Origin: DATLSM01 sp049585815 | GTDB taxonomy: Bacteria; Actinomycetota; Thermoleophilia; Solirubrobacterales; 70-9 | DNA length: 24,068 bases | Assembly: GCA_049585815.1 (NCBI GenBank) | Contig: JBAVAR010000122.1 | Span: forward strand, 1 to 24,068 | Direction of reading: 5' to 3' | Shown here: piece by piece, positions 5,984 through 14,414 of the stretch | Numbering within the stretch: the stretch's first letter is position 1 | How the letters are laid out: every line of letters starts with the position of its first letter | The notes under the pieces: model-generated | What the model was told of the DNA's origin: nothing | Databases searched by the model: none | What the model saw: only the letters and a program-made list of their open reading frames with translations | Program-made: the position numbers and the translations under genes

Positions 5984-8755
5984 ATGCGCCGTGCCATACG
6001 CGGCCTCAGCGTCGCCAACGTGGTGGCTGTCGTGGCGGCGACACTCCTCCTCGGTGCCCCAGCCGCCCAGGCCGACGCCCCGATCGTCTCTTTTAGCGTC
6101 ACGCCTTCCACGACCCAGGCCGGCGGCCATCCGGACCTCGACACTTTTCTCGAAATCGGCAATCGCGACACGCAGAGCATTCCCCCCCCGAACTGTCGTT
6201 GCCAGGATGCCAAGAACATTACCTTTCAGTACCCCGCGGGCCTGACCGGCGACCCCCACGCGACCCCCCAGTGCTCGGCGGCCGACTTCGCCACCCTCCA
6301 GTGTCCCGTCGACTCGCAGGTCGGCGTCGAGGAATTGGGAGTGAGTTCGGAAACCTATGCGAACCGGGCCAATTCGCGCTTGGAAAACACCGGAGTCTAT
6401 GACCTGGTACCCCATCCCGGTCAGGCTGGCTTGCTGGGCTTCAATGTCCCTATTTTCAATTTCGCGGTCTTCATCGAACTGAGTCCACGAACCCAAAGCG
6501 ATTACGGCCTTACGGCAACTATCACAGATATCACCCACGCCTACCCTGTCTCCTATACCAACCTGGATCTCTGGGGGGTTCCGGCTGACTCGAGCCACGA
6601 CGGTGAACGTTATGGCCCGGTTGGCTGCCTTCCCAAGCGGTCGCCGCAATGCCAGGAGCCATACCCTTCCAACAGCCCACACACCCCGTTTCTCGACAAC
6701 CCGACCAGCTGTGGTGTTCCTCTCGCGACTTCAGTAGAAGTCCTCGCCTACGACGACGGAGTCTCGCGCGCCGAATCTGCCTTTCCCCCAACCACCGGCT
6801 GTGACCAGCTCAGCTTTGACCCCAGCCTCTTCGCTCAGCCAACCTCCACCGCCACCGACTCTCCCTCCGGGCTTGAAGCCAACCTCCTGGTTCCCCAGCA
6901 GTCGAGCCCCACCGTTCCCTCTCCCTCCGAGATCAAGGAAGCCACCGTCACCCTGCCTCCCGGCTTCTCGGTCAACCCCGGTGCCGCCGACGGCAAGACC
7001 TCCTGCACCGACGCCCAGGCACGCCTCGGTACCCAGGAAGAAGCCCAGTGCCCAGAATCTGCCACCGTCGGCAGCCTCACGATCGAAAGCTCTGCCCTCC
7101 CGGGCCCGCTGCCCGGATACGTCTATCTCGGCCAGCCCCAGCCCGGCAACCGCTACCGCGTCATCCTCGCCGCCGACGGCTTCGGCGTCCACGTCAAGCT
7201 CGCCGGCACCGCCACCCCCGACCCACAGACCGGTCAGCTCACCGTTTCCCTCTCCGATCTGCCCCAGAGTCCCTTCTCTGACTTCAACATCCACTTGTTC
7301 GGCTCCGAACGCGGGCTCCTCGCCACCCCGACCCAGTGCGGCACCTATCCGGTCACCAGCACCTTCAAGCCCTGGGACGCCTTCCTGCCCGAGCAGACCT
7401 CCGTTCAGTACTTCACCCTCGACTCCGGCCCCGACGGCACCCCCTGCCCACCTCAGAACCGCCCCTTCTCTCCGAGCTTCGAAGCCTCTTCCTTAAACAG
7501 CGCCCCCGGGATTCACAGCCCCCTCACGATTGACTTCGGCAGAGCTGACGGCGACCAGAACCTCGCCGGCCTCACCCTTTCCACCCCCCCCGGCCTGCTC
7601 GCCACCCTCAGGGGCGTTCCCTACTGCTCTGACGCCGCCCTCTCCGCTGCCGCAGGCCCTTCCTACTCCGGCCTCGCTGAGCAGGAAAACCCCAGCTGTC
7701 CCGCTGGCTCGCTGATCGGCGTCTCCGACTCCGGCGCCGGGGCCGGCACCCACCCGGTCTACTTCCCCGGTAAGGTCTACCTTGCCGGCCCCTACAAGGG
7801 CGCCCCCCTTTCTCTCGCCGTCATCACCCCTGCAGTTTCCGGCCCCTATGACCTCGGCAACGTCGTCTTCCGCGCCGCCCTCCAGGTCAACCCCGAAACC
7901 GCCCAGATCACCGCGGTCTCTGACCCCCTTCCGCTGATCCGCGAAGGCATTCCCCTTCGCCTCCGCTCGGTTCTCCTCGAATTGAACCGCCCGGGCTTCA
8001 CCCTCAATCCAACCAACTGCGATCCCTTCTCGGTCAGCGCCAAGATCAGCGGCGACCAGGGCGCCCAGGCAAACCTCTCCTCCCACTTCCAGGTCGCCAA
8101 CTGCGCCGACCTCGGCTTCGCCCCCAGGCTCACCACCCGGCTCACCGGTTCCACCAAGCAGGCCGGCAACCCCTCTTTGCACGCCGTCCTTACCTACCCA
8201 CAGGGTGGCACCGACGCCAACATCGCTCGCACCACCGTCACCTTGCCCCACACCGAGCTCCTCGCCCAGGCTCACATAAGCGACCCCTGCCTCCGCGCCC
8301 AGTTCACCGAAGGCCACTCGCTGGGCGAACGCTGCCCCTCCGGCTCCGCTATCGGCCTCGCCAAGGCCGAAAGCCCTCTCCTCGAAAAGCCCCTCGAAGG
8401 CCCCGTTTACCTCCGCGCCTCCGGCCGCAGGCTCCCCGACGTAGTCGCTGCCTTGAACGGCCAGATCGACATCGCCCTTGTCGGCCATGTAGAAAGCGTC
8501 CCCGGCAAGCTCAGCACCACATTCGAAACCGTCCCCGACGCCCCCATCTCCCACTTCAGCCTCACCCTCGACGGCGGCAGTAGGGGCCTCCTCGAAAACT
8601 CTCCCGGACTCTGCTCCGCGACCCAGCACGTCACCGTCCAGATGACCGCCCAGAACGGCAAGACCGCCAACCAGAACCCCGTCCTCCAAACCCCCTGCCA
8701 CAAGAAACACCACAAGCGCGCCACAGCCCACCGCAACCGGAGGGCGAGCCGATGA
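5984..8755 (+). CDS. B1: exported Cys-rich protein with four repeated domains
   Basis: The protein has 923 aa from ATG 5984, with GAGGA (5972-5976) 7 nt upstream. The frame stays open back to ATG 5738, which overlaps the P1 stop, but 5984 is preferred: it places the signal peptide (VANVVAVVAATLLLGAPAAQA) at the N-terminus and matches the 920-aa paralogue B2. After 'TQAGGHPDL' come four related units at about residues 82-215, 322-490, 533-690 and 752-895. Each has a '(L/Y)P(P/A)G-like' opening, Cys, 'CPxxSxxG', a 'G-x-V-Y-L' strand, a long beta-rich stretch and a closing Cys. It ends in the K/H/R tail CHKKHHKRATAHRNRRASR. I cannot name a family. It is beta-rich and probably disulfide-stabilised outside the cell; its partner would be P1 by gene order. 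Confidence 0.92.
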   Translation: MRRAIRGLSVANVVAVVAATLLLGAPAAQADAPIVSFSVTPSTTQAGGHPDLDTFLEIGNRDTQSIPPPNCRCQDAKNITFQYPAGLTGDPHATPQCSAADFATLQCPVDSQVGVEELGVSSETYANRANSRLENTGVYDLVPHPGQAGLLGFNVPIFNFAVFIELSPRTQSDYGLTATITDITHAYPVSYTNLDLWGVPADSSHDGERYGPVGCLPKRSPQCQEPYPSNSPHTPFLDNPTSCGVPLATSVEVLAYDDGVSRAESAFPPTTGCDQLSFDPSLFAQPTSTATDSPSGLEANLLVPQQSSPTVPSPSEIKEATVTLPPGFSVNPGAADGKTSCTDAQARLGTQEEAQCPESATVGSLTIESSALPGPLPGYVYLGQPQPGNRYRVILAADGFGVHVKLAGTATPDPQTGQLTVSLSDLPQSPFSDFNIHLFGSERGLLATPTQCGTYPVTSTFKPWDAFLPEQTSVQYFTLDSGPDGTPCPPQNRPFSPSFEASSLNSAPGIHSPLTIDFGRADGDQNLAGLTLSTPPGLLATLRGVPYCSDAALSAAAGPSYSGLAEQENPSCPAGSLIGVSDSGAGAGTHPVYFPGKVYLAGPYKGAPLSLAVITPAVSGPYDLGNVVFRAALQVNPETAQITAVSDPLPLIREGIPLRLRSVLLELNRPGFTLNPTNCDPFSVSAKISGDQGAQANLSSHFQVANCADLGFAPRLTTRLTGSTKQAGNPSLHAVLTYPQGGTDANIARTTVTLPHTELLAQAHISDPCLRAQFTEGHSLGERCPSGSAIGLAKAESPLLEKPLEGPVYLRASGRRLPDVVAALNGQIDIALVGHVESVPGKLSTTFETVPDAPISHFSLTLDGGSRGLLENSPGLCSATQHVTVQMTAQNGKTANQNPVLQTPCHKKHHKRATAHRNRRASR

Positions 8756-8999
8756 GCGCCAACAACTTGAACGCCTTCCGTTGGCTCTCAACCGCACGCG
8801 GCTACCGCGAGTGGGGGAAAGGCGCGTTTGTGCCCTTACCTCAAGGAGTGCGCTTAGCCAAGCAGATCACGACGCAAACGCTCGAAGAAGCCACTCATTT
8901 GTGCAGCGCTTCGTCAGCAAGGTACGCCCGCCCGCCCGCGGCGGACGCGGACCCTCGATTGCGTCGCCGGAGCGCATCCAAGTGAGGCAGAGCATCCCC
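8756..8999 (+). other. Gap between B1 and element copy B; 77-codon frame of doubtful value
   Basis: The B1 stop overlaps an ATG at 8752 (ATGA), which opens a 77-codon frame ending at 8985. The deduced peptide has no signal, membrane segment or known motif, and its end is Arg/Ser/Ala-rich low complexity. The P2 frame is also open back to 8781 without recognisable content. I see no confident gene here. GCCAAGCAGATCA near 8859 resembles a sequence in the P1-B1 gap. Confidence 0.4.
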
Positions 9000-9062
9000 G
9001 GACGCGAGAGCGAGGGCGCGAGACGTTCAGTTGTGATTAGCGCGCCTGAGCGGAGCGGAGGA
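9000..9062 (+). repeat. GC-rich intergenic element, copy B
   Basis: This 63-nt element runs from GGACGCGAGAGCGAGGGCG to CTGAGCGGAGCGGAGGA. It is the best match to copy A (5869-5932) and to the reverse copy at 1-60. It ends in a near-ideal SD, GGAGGA, one base before the ATG at 9064, so the element itself would supply a ribosome site for the following mini-frame. Confidence 0.55.
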
Positions 9063-9063
9063 G

Positions 9064-9102
9064 ATGCGATTTACGAAGAGCCGAGCACGCGGGCGGAATT
9101 GA
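9064..9102 (+). CDS. 12-codon mini-frame overlapping the P2 start
   Basis: ATG 9064 follows GGAGGAG at the end of the element. The frame codes for MRFTKSRARGRN and stops at TGA 9100-9102, which overlaps the ATG of P2 (9102) as TGATG. P2 has only a poor SD of its own (GGGCGG), so this basic mini-peptide could serve to bring ribosomes to the P2 start by coupled re-initiation. It may also be chance; the ATG is very close to the SD. Confidence 0.25.
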   Translation: MRFTKSRARGRN

Positions 9103-12100
9103 TGTTTGCAACCGAGGACGCCGAACCGCACAGCTCCGTTACGAGCGCGCTTGGGCGCGCTCGTAAGCGCGGGGCCGTCGTCTGCGTGGCTATTGCGACG
9201 GGGCTGCTCCTCACCGCTGCCCCCGCCTTCGCCGAACGCAGCTACGACACCCAGATCACCGGCCTTGTTAATCCCCGGGGCCTCGCCGTTAATTCCGCCG
9301 GCGACGTCTGGGTCAGCGACTCCGGCAGCGGCCTGATTTCCAAGTACGATCCATACCCTTCCCAGACCCTCCTCCTCAGCTCTCAGGTTGCCGCCAGCGG
9401 AACCCTCGTCCTCGATAACTCAGAAAACGGCGACCTCTATCTCACCGAAGGTCGAGGTCATACTGTCAACGTCTACACGAATGTCGGCGCCTTCAAGGAA
9501 GCCTGGTACCCCGAACCCCGCGAAGGTGAGGGGACCACAGTCGCAGTCGATAACTCGGGGACATCCTCTCAGGGCCGCGTCTACCTGGCACTCACCCGCG
9601 ACAATTATAGTCACCTCGGTGTCGCAGCATTTACCTCGACTCACGAACCCTCCGACTTCTCTGGCAACGGGAGCTACATCTCAGAAAACCGCATCACCGG
9701 CACTCCCGGCAACCCCTCCGCATTCCTGGAAGGTGGGGGGGATGTCATAAGCGGTATCGCGACCGACGGGAAAGGAAACATCTACGTAGCAGTAGAACGG
9801 GCAGGAGATGCCGTCGATGAGTTCACCGCGCAAGGGACCTTCGTCCAGGAAATTCCCGTCAGCAACTATCCGTCTGCCGTCGCCGTCGATCCCACCAACG
9901 GCAACATCCTCGTCGCCCTTCAGCTCTTCGGCCTCTCCCGCGGTGAAGAGGTGATCGACGAATTCTCTCCCTCCGGCGAATACATCGCCCAGCTGCCGGC
10001 AGAAGAAACCCCCGCTCGGTCCTTAGGCGGAGAATACGAAGCCGAAGGCGACCACATAGCAGTCAACTCTGCCGGCTACGTCTACTACGCCGACAGTGTC
10101 AACGGCGTCGTCGACATCTTCACGCCCGACGTCAGCCTGCCCACGGTCGCCTATCTCCCGGCCTCCGAAGAAACCCAGACCTCCGGCACTCTGAATGCCA
10201 CTGTCGCGCCAAACGGCGGCGGTGAAATAGATTCCTGCACCTTCCAGTACGGAACCACCTCCGCCTACGGCCAGAATGTCCCCTGCGACCCCGATACCCC
10301 CTACTCCGGCTCCACCGCGGTCAGCGCCAACATCTCTCACCTCACCACGGAGACCGCCTATCACTACCGCGTCGTTCTCACCAACGCCAAAGGGTTCCAC
10401 CGACGCGGCCCCGACCAGACCTATATTCCACACGCAGTACTCGGCCTGCACACCGACCCTGCCACCGAAGTTGAACGCACCAGCGCCACCCTCAACGGCT
10501 CCTGGACCGGCAACGGCGAAGACACCCACTACTACTTCGAATGGGGCCCCACCGAAGCCTACGGCAATAAATCCCCTCTCGAAGACGCCGGCCCCTCGCC
10601 GCAGGGAGAACACGTCGCCAAGAGCCTCGGGCTCACCAAACTCATCCCCGAAACGACCTACCACTACCGACTCGTCGCCGCCAACAGCGTCGGTACCACC
10701 TTCGGCGCCGATCGAGAATTTGCCACCCTCCCGTCGGTCCCGAACCTCGACACCGACCCCGCGACCGATGTGGCTCCGACCAGCGCCACCCTCAACGGCT
10801 CCTGGAGCGGCAACGGCGAAGACACCCATTACTACTTCGAATGGGGTCCCACCGAAGCCTACGGCAACACCTCCCCTCTCGAAGACGCCGGTCCCGCACC
10901 GCAGGGAGAACACGTTGCCAAGACCTTCGAACTCACCGGTCTCGAGCCGATCACAACCTACTATTACCGCATCCTCGCCACCAACAGCGTCGGCACCACC
11001 ATCGGGAGGAATAGGGAACTGACTACTCTGCCAGCCGCGCCATCGCTGTCTGCCTCGGTGGGGAACGTGCATTCCGACTCCGTCGTGTTTCGAGCCCAGA
11101 TCAACCCTGGTGGCGCCGACACCACCTACCACTTCGAATACGGACTCGGCTCCTGCTCGGCCCATCCCGATCCCTGTGTCTCGACCCCGGATGAAGACGC
11201 CGGATCGAGCGTAGGCGTCCAGAACAGGAACTTCAAGGTCACCGGCCTCACGCCGAGCACCACCTATCACTACCGCCTCCTCGCCGAAAACCGGACCGGC
11301 GCCGTTGAAACCGCCGACCAGACCTTCACCACCTTCACCTCCATTCCCATTGAAAGCGACCCCTGCCCCAATGCCCACGTCCGCCAGCAGACCGGCGCCG
11401 CCCAGCTTCTCGACTGTCGCGGCTACGAGCTCGTCTCCGCCGCCAACAGCGGCGGCTATGACGTCGAATCCGACCTGGTCGGAGGCCAGGCTCCCTACCC
11501 CGGCTACCCCGAAGCCGAGCATCCTCCCCGGGTCCTCTACGCCGTCCACGACGGCGGCATCCCCGGCACCGGTCACCCGACCAACCGCGGCCCCGATCCC
11601 TACGTCGCCACCCGTGGCGAAGACGGCTGGAGCACCGAATATCTCGGCATCCCCGCCGACAACCCCTTTTCCAAAGGCCTCTTTTCCTCGATCACCTCCG
11701 CTGCCGACGCAAGCCTCGACACCCTCGCCTTCGGTGGACCCGGTGGCTGCTCACCCTGCTTTGAAGGCGGCTATACCGGCATTCCGGTTCACCTGCCGAA
11801 CGGCCAGCTGGTGCAGGGCATGGTTGGGGCTCCCGGCTTCGAACCCGGCCCCTCCGCCAGCCCCGACGGCCACATTGCCACCGACCTCTCGGCAAACGGC
11901 GAACACTTCATCTTCGGTTCGACCTCACAATTCGCCGCGGGGGGCGACAACGAAACTGGCGACGTCTCGATCTATGACCACAACCTCAAGACTGGCGAAA
12001 CCCACGTCGTCTCCGACGCTCCCGGTGGTGGCCCGCTTCCCTGCCTCCAGGGCAAAGGGCAGTGCAGCGCCGCCCACCACGATTCCAACGGCATCTCAGA

Positions 12101-14414
12101 GCTCGCCATCTCCAGGGACGGCTCCCACATCCTCTTGGGCCAGAAGGTTTCAACCGACGCCGACGGCAACGTCTACTGGCACCTCTACATGGATGTCAAC
12201 GACTTAGTTAAATCGATCGACCTCACCCCCGGCCTAATCGCCGAAGCCGGCGGCTCGGGCTTCGCCGAAGGCGTCCTCTTCGACGGCATGACCGAAGACG
12301 GCTCCAGGGTCTTCTTCACCACCGCCGATCCCCTCCCCACCGCCACCAACCCCGACACCGACACCAGCGCCGATATCTATGCGGCCGAAATCTCGGGCGA
12401 AAGCGCCACCCTGACCCGGATCTCGACCGGCACCGAAGGCACCGGCAACACCGATGCCTGCCACCCGCTGGGGAACTGGAACACCGTCTCCGGGGGGCCG
12501 AACTGTAACGCCGTGGCAATCGCCGGAGGTGGCGGCGTCGCCTCCAAAAGCGGAGCGATCTACTTCCTCTCCCCCGAGCAGCTCGCCGGCGCCTCCCACG
12601 GCACCCAGGGCCTACCCAACCTCTACCTCGCCCGTCCCGGCTCTCCGCCTCAGTTTGTCTCCACCATCGACTCGAGCTCCGGCAAGTCGCCTCCACCTCC
12701 CTACCATCACCTCTCCGGCACCTTCGGCTCCTTTTCCGGCCCCACCTTCGTCGCTGTCGATAACTCCGGGCGCCCGCCCAGTGGCGACGTCTATGTCGGC
12801 AACGGCACGGCCGTCTATAAGTTCGACTCCTCCGGGCACCCGATCAAAACCTGGGCCGAAGAAGGGCAGCTGAAAACCGCCGGAACCGAGGGCGTCGCCG
12901 TCAACTCCTCCGGCACCCTCTACGTCCTCGCCGGGGGGCAGGTAAGGGAGTTTTCCAAGAACGGCACCGAATCCGGCGGTTTCGCGGTCGGGGGAAGCTC
13001 GATGCCGCTTGGCATAGCCGTCGATCCCGCCGGCAACGTTTACCTGGCTTCCAACGACGAAGAACACGGGCCCGGCGATGTCACTCTCAACCAGTTCCCT
13101 CACGGCGCGGCAGTCACGGCCGGCCTCTACGGTTACGAAGTAGTCACCCACGTCCCCGTCACCGGCTTCGCCACCAACCCGGTCACCGGCGAACTCTACG
13201 TCGATATCGGCGGCCTCCACGGCCACGTCGATCGCTTCTCCTTCAACCCCGCCGGCGAAGTGATCGAACCCCACTCCCGCACCTGTTCGCTGGCCAGCTT
13301 CGCCAACACCCCCCCATGCAACCCGAGCGGGACCTTTGTCGCGGGTCTCTCGGGCGCCACCGGCATCGGCGTTGACCCCACCGGCCAGGACGTCTATCTC
13401 GACGAGGGCAACCAGATCGAGCAGTTTGACACCGCCGCCAAGCCCGCCACCACCAAATGGACCGGCGCCAACATCGCCGGCTCCACCGCCATCGCGGTCA
13501 GCGCCAGCGGCGAACTCTACGCGACGACCTCCAACGGTGGACAGGAAGAAATCGCCCACTACACGGTCGAACCGGCCCCCTTCAACCCGATCAACAACCC
13601 CGCCGTCCTCCACGCCGTCCAACAGGCGGAAATCCCCGACCCCGCCGACTTCCAGGTCACCCCGGACGGCAACTACGCGGTTTTCACCTCACCCGTGCCA
13701 CTGACTGCATACGACGGCAATGGGCACTCCGAGCTCTACCGCTACGACGCCTCCAGCGAACGCCTCGACTGCGTCTCCTGCGATCCGACCAACGCCGAAG
13801 CGGCGGGCGACGCGACCCTGGCCCGCGATGGACTCAGCCTCACCGATCGCGGTCAGGTCTTCTTCAACTCCACCGATTCCCTCGCCCCCCGCGATCTCGA
13901 CGAAAACGAAGACGTGTATGAGTGGGAGCCACAGGGCACCGGCACCTGCAACGCCGAAAACCCCAACTTCAGCAAGTCTTCCGAAACCTGCCTCGGCCTC
14001 ATCTCCACCGGTACCAGCCCCTTCGGCTCGAGTCTGCTCGGGGCGAGCGCCGACGGCACCGATGCCTACTTCTTCACCCGCGACACTCTTGTCCCCCAGG
14101 ATCAAAACGGCGAGCTGGTCAAGCTCTATGACGCCCGTGTCGAAGGCGGCTTCCCCTATACCCCGACCCCGCCCCTTTGCAAGGCCTCAGACGAGTGCCA
14201 CGGCCCCGGATCCCAGGAGCCCGGTCTCCCGCCAATCCACACCACCGCAGTGGCTGGCGAAGGAAACACCCCTCCACTCTCGCCTGGGTGCAGGGCGGGG
14301 CACGTCAAGAGGCACGGAAGGTGCATCCCCCGCCACCATAAATCCAATCGCCATCCGCCAAAGCCTCACCGTCGCGGCCGAGCCATCAACGGCAGACGCG
14401 GTGGTGGCAGGTGA
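9102..14414 (+). CDS. P2: giant exported NHL/FN3/propeller protein
   Basis: The protein has 1770 aa. ATG 9102 is chosen because the signal peptide (RKRGAVVCVAIATG ... APAFA, about 21-46) then lies near the N-terminus; upstream in-frame sequence is intergenic element. Residues 47-345 are NHL/SMP-30-like repeats (NPRGLAVNSAGDVWVSDSG; YPSAVAVDPTNGNILV). Four FN3-like domains follow at about 346-444, 444-545, 546-645 and 646-748. The Cys loop CPNAHVRQQ ... DCRGYELVS (755-780) opens a TolB-like propeller homologous to P1. Between 'PQFVSTIDSSSG' and 'ADFQVTPDG' a further NHL block (about 1205-1500) is inserted, absent from P1. The end has 'SDECHGPG', a Cys pair and an Arg/His/Lys-rich tail. It pairs with B2, whose GTG start overlaps its stop. 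No catalytic motif is visible; protein or glycan binding at the surface is an inference. Confidence 0.93.
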   Translation: MFATEDAEPHSSVTSALGRARKRGAVVCVAIATGLLLTAAPAFAERSYDTQITGLVNPRGLAVNSAGDVWVSDSGSGLISKYDPYPSQTLLLSSQVAASGTLVLDNSENGDLYLTEGRGHTVNVYTNVGAFKEAWYPEPREGEGTTVAVDNSGTSSQGRVYLALTRDNYSHLGVAAFTSTHEPSDFSGNGSYISENRITGTPGNPSAFLEGGGDVISGIATDGKGNIYVAVERAGDAVDEFTAQGTFVQEIPVSNYPSAVAVDPTNGNILVALQLFGLSRGEEVIDEFSPSGEYIAQLPAEETPARSLGGEYEAEGDHIAVNSAGYVYYADSVNGVVDIFTPDVSLPTVAYLPASEETQTSGTLNATVAPNGGGEIDSCTFQYGTTSAYGQNVPCDPDTPYSGSTAVSANISHLTTETAYHYRVVLTNAKGFHRRGPDQTYIPHAVLGLHTDPATEVERTSATLNGSWTGNGEDTHYYFEWGPTEAYGNKSPLEDAGPSPQGEHVAKSLGLTKLIPETTYHYRLVAANSVGTTFGADREFATLPSVPNLDTDPATDVAPTSATLNGSWSGNGEDTHYYFEWGPTEAYGNTSPLEDAGPAPQGEHVAKTFELTGLEPITTYYYRILATNSVGTTIGRNRELTTLPAAPSLSASVGNVHSDSVVFRAQINPGGADTTYHFEYGLGSCSAHPDPCVSTPDEDAGSSVGVQNRNFKVTGLTPSTTYHYRLLAENRTGAVETADQTFTTFTSIPIESDPCPNAHVRQQTGAAQLLDCRGYELVSAANSGGYDVESDLVGGQAPYPGYPEAEHPPRVLYAVHDGGIPGTGHPTNRGPDPYVATRGEDGWSTEYLGIPADNPFSKGLFSSITSAADASLDTLAFGGPGGCSPCFEGGYTGIPVHLPNGQLVQGMVGAPGFEPGPSASPDGHIATDLSANGEHFIFGSTSQFAAGGDNETGDVSIYDHNLKTGETHVVSDAPGGGPLPCLQGKGQCSAAHHDSNGISELAISRDGSHILLGQKVSTDADGNVYWHLYMDVNDLVKSIDLTPGLIAEAGGSGFAEGVLFDGMTEDGSRVFFTTADPLPTATNPDTDTSADIYAAEISGESATLTRISTGTEGTGNTDACHPLGNWNTVSGGPNCNAVAIAGGGGVASKSGAIYFLSPEQLAGASHGTQGLPNLYLARPGSPPQFVSTIDSSSGKSPPPPYHHLSGTFGSFSGPTFVAVDNSGRPPSGDVYVGNGTAVYKFDSSGHPIKTWAEEGQLKTAGTEGVAVNSSGTLYVLAGGQVREFSKNGTESGGFAVGGSSMPLGIAVDPAGNVYLASNDEEHGPGDVTLNQFPHGAAVTAGLYGYEVVTHVPVTGFATNPVTGELYVDIGGLHGHVDRFSFNPAGEVIEPHSRTCSLASFANTPPCNPSGTFVAGLSGATGIGVDPTGQDVYLDEGNQIEQFDTAAKPATTKWTGANIAGSTAIAVSASGELYATTSNGGQEEIAHYTVEPAPFNPINNPAVLHAVQQAEIPDPADFQVTPDGNYAVFTSPVPLTAYDGNGHSELYRYDASSERLDCVSCDPTNAEAAGDATLARDGLSLTDRGQVFFNSTDSLAPRDLDENEDVYEWEPQGTGTCNAENPNFSKSSETCLGLISTGTSPFGSSLLGASADGTDAYFFTRDTLVPQDQNGELVKLYDARVEGGFPYTPTPPLCKASDECHGPGSQEPGLPPIHTTAVAGEGNTPPLSPGCRAGHVKRHGRCIPRHHKSNRHPPKPHRRGRAINGRRGGGR
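10482..10950 (+). repeat. Two near-identical FN3-coding repeats, 300 bp apart
   Basis: Bases 10482-10650 and 10782-10950 match at exactly 300-bp offset with few substitutions. They share CAGCGCCACCCTCAACGG, GGCGAAGACACCCA and CACCGAAGCCTACGGCAA. They encode the second and third FN3-like domains of P2 (TSATLNGSW, GNGEDTHYYFEWGPTEAYGN). The DNA-level likeness points to recent duplication or gene conversion inside the gene. Confidence 0.85.

Noticed and set aside
7493..8797. Long minus-strand open frame (434 codons) opposite B1
   Set aside because: It is the Gly/Val/Glu-rich mirror of a high-GC gene, with no SD or family motif; B1 in the + frame has a signal peptide, Cys motifs and a paralogue.
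8781..9101. N-terminal extension of P2 to 8781
   Set aside because: The extra 107 residues are low-complexity translation of the gap and of element copy B, whose frame is broken relative to copy A.
10023..11576. Minus-strand open frame of 517 codons opposite P2
   Set aside because: The complement of the FN3 repeats gives GVFAVAGPGAVEGG-like low complexity; it reflects GC skew of codons, not a gene.
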